Shown: one piece after another, positions 63,099 through 64,000 of the stretch
How the letters are laid out: each line of letters opens with the position of its first letter
Numbering within the stretch: position 1 is the first letter of the stretch
Source of the DNA: Streptomyces guryensis
Lineage (GTDB): Bacteria > Actinomycetota > Actinomycetes > Streptomycetales > Streptomycetaceae
DNA: 64,000 bases
NCBI RefSeq assembly: GCF_021261325.1
Contig: NZ_JAJSBI010000029.1
Span: 19,002 to 83,001 of the forward strand
Direction: 5' to 3'
Made by a program: the position numbers and the translations under genes
Notes under the pieces: generated by a model
What the model saw: the letters and a program-made list of their open reading frames with translations, nothing else
Database searches by the model: none
Told to the model about the DNA's origin: nothing

Positions 63099-64000
63099 CT
63101 ACTTCGAGTGGTCCGGCTTCGTCGGCTGGTCCGGAGAGGAAGGCTTCGTCGGGTGGTCCGGAGAGGAAGGCTTCGTCGGCTGGTCCGGATAGGAAGGCTT
63201 TGTCGGCTGGTCCGGAGAGGAAGGCTTTGTCGGCTGGTCCGGAGAGGAAGGCTTTGTCGGGTGGTCCGGATAGGAAGGCTTCGTCGGGTGATCTGGATAG
63301 GCGGGCTTTTCCGGAGACGCGGGCTTCTCTGGAGACGCAGGCTTCATGGGCTGAGCCGGATAGGCAGGCTTCACCGGAGACACAGGCTTCACCGGCTGAG
63401 CCGGATAGGCAGGCTTCACCGGAGACACAGGCTTCACCGGCTGAGCCGGGTAAGCAGGCTTCACCGGAGACACAGGCTTCACCGGCTGAGCCGGATAGGC
63501 AGGCTTCACCGGAGACACAGGCTTCACCGGCTGAGCCGGATAGGCAGGCTTCTCCGGAGACACAGGCTTCACCGGCTGAGCCGGATAGGCAGGCTTCTCC
63601 GGAGACACAGGCTTCACCGGCTGAGCCGGATAGGCAGGCTTCACCGGCTTCTGAGGATAGGCGGGCCTGACCGGCTGAGCGGGATACGCGGGCTTCACCG
63701 GAGACACAGGCTTCACCGGCAGAGCCGGATACCCAGGCTTCACCGGATACGCAGGCCTGACAGGCTGAGCCGGATACCCAGGCTTCACAGGCTGAGCCGG
63801 GTAAGCAGGCTTCACCGGCTGGGCCGGATACGCGGGCTTCATGGGCTGAGCCGGATACCCAGGCTTCACCGGATACGCAGGCCTGACAGGCTGAGCCGGA
63901 TACCCAGGCTTCACCGGGTGCTGAGGATAAGCGGGCTTCACCGGATACGCGGGCCTGACAGGCTGAGCCGGGTAAGCAGGCTTCACCGGCTGGGCCGGAT
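63099..64000 (-). CDS. Lys/Pro repeat protein (C-terminal part, open at window edge)
   Basis: The minus frame is open from the window edge to a stop at 63099 and encodes about 300 residues made almost only of Lys, Pro, Ala, Tyr, Val, Ser, Gln, Asp, Thr and His. The first part repeats units such as KPVSPVKPAYPAQPV (15 residues, 45 bp); the last 80 residues repeat 9-residue units such as KPSSPDQPT and KPSYPDHPT, ending TKPDHSK. Both blocks keep the same frame and the same KPxxP beat, which supports real coding. A polyproline-II, wall-spanning or wall-bound stalk is a possible role. The N-terminus is outside the window. Confidence 0.6.
   Translation of the reverse strand, partial: PAQPVKPAYPAQPVRPAYPVKPAYPQHPVKPGYPAQPVRPAYPVKPGYPAQPMKPAYPAQPVKPAYPAQPVKPGYPAQPVRPAYPVKPGYPALPVKPVSPVKPAYPAQPVRPAYPQKPVKPAYPAQPVKPVSPEKPAYPAQPVKPVSPEKPAYPAQPVKPVSPVKPAYPAQPVKPVSPVKPAYPAQPVKPVSPVKPAYPAQPVKPVSPVKPAYPAQPMKPASPEKPASPEKPAYPDHPTKPSYPDHPTKPSSPDQPTKPSSPDQPTKPSYPDQPTKPSSPDHPTKPSSPDQPTKPDHSK
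63115..63300. repeat. Tandem 27-bp repeats
   Basis: About seven near-identical 27-bp units (each with TGGTCCGGAGAGGAAGG or a close form) encode the 9-residue repeats of the Lys/Pro protein. Units differ by single bases, mostly silent or giving Ser/Tyr and Gln/His changes. Confidence 0.8.
63345..63645. repeat. Tandem 45-bp repeats
   Basis: About six to seven copies of a 45-bp unit containing GGAGACACAGG and CTTCACCGGCTGAGCCGG encode KPVSPVKPAYPAQPV. Several neighbouring copies are identical, which indicates recent expansion. Confidence 0.8.

Noticed and set aside
63200..63670. A plus-strand open frame through the repeats (PETQASPAEPDRQ units)
   Set aside because: The minus frame covers both repeat blocks with one consistent pattern and a stop; the plus frame covers only part and has no plausible start or end.
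63115..64000. Possible CRISPR array because of regular repeats
   Set aside because: There are no unique spacers; units are contiguous, multiples of three, and vary as coding repeats do. No cas genes are present.

Overview
The window is high-GC DNA (coding third positions almost always G or C) with GTG starts, GGAGG-type ribosome sites, an ARG-type box at argG and gene families typical of Streptomyces (DrrA-type ABC exporter with MerR, MmyB-like XRE regulator, TylF-type methyltransferase, RsbW-like kinase, DUF2993). It is best read as an accessory stretch of a Streptomyces chromosome, probably an arm: many small regulator/enzyme pairs, little housekeeping function apart from argG, and many decayed genes. 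I saw no rRNA or tRNA gene, no CRISPR array and no biosynthetic megasynthase.

Layout. 0-6.4 kb: a flavin disulfide oxidoreductase divergent from thioredoxin, then a minus-strand lacI-pobA-aldehyde dehydrogenase operon for aromatic aldehyde / 4-hydroxybenzoate oxidation. 6.4-16.5 kb: regulator/enzyme pairs (TetR/FMN reductase, LysR/zinc-ribbon, TerC, esterase, PucR-like, RNA-ligase-like, MarR/MFS, LysR) with an ArsR-like remnant and two pseudogenes. 16.6-20.7 kb: MFS exporter followed by a decayed acyl-CoA pathway (ligase remnant, chorismate-mutase-like gene, intact CoA-transferase, wrecked acyl-CoA dehydrogenase, GntR pieces). 20.7-26.4 kb: SDR/XRE, TylF-like methyltransferase, a membrane PLD-like protein, DJ-1/LysR. 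26.4-29.4 kb: isoquinoline 1-oxidoreductase-type molybdenum enzyme. 29.9-40.1 kb: fructosamine kinase, argG, a stress-type group (phosphoribosyltransferase, hydrolase, CBS protein), CapA, frameshifted murJ and truncated NUDIX. 40.3-42.7 kb: DrrAB-like ABC exporter with MerR. 42.7-46.1 kb: IS630 remnant, hexapeptide acyltransferase/toroid fusion, and a FAH::MarR deletion chimera. 46.1-55 kb: DHA2 exporter/TetR, DUF2993, membrane acyltransferase, TetR, RsbW-like, PadR, GDSL hydrolase, epoxide hydrolase. 55-61.2 kb: SDR, NDH-2-like flavoprotein, a histidine kinase::response regulator scar, LysR/YdeP-type molybdoprotein. 61.2-62.8 kb: three overlapping wrecks (DUF1326, F420-type luciferase-like, cadD). 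63.1 kb to the end: the C-terminal part of a Lys/Pro repeat protein that runs out of the window.

Two themes stand out. First, nearly every divergent regulator/target pair carries a palindrome or doubled repeat in its intergenic gap, so candidate operators can be named. Second, there are at least a dozen gene remnants, several of them deletion scars that join halves of two genes. No clearly undescribed multi-gene system was found; the most unusual items are the repeat protein, the acyltransferase-toroid fusion, the methyltransferase/PLD-like membrane pair and the deletion chimeras.
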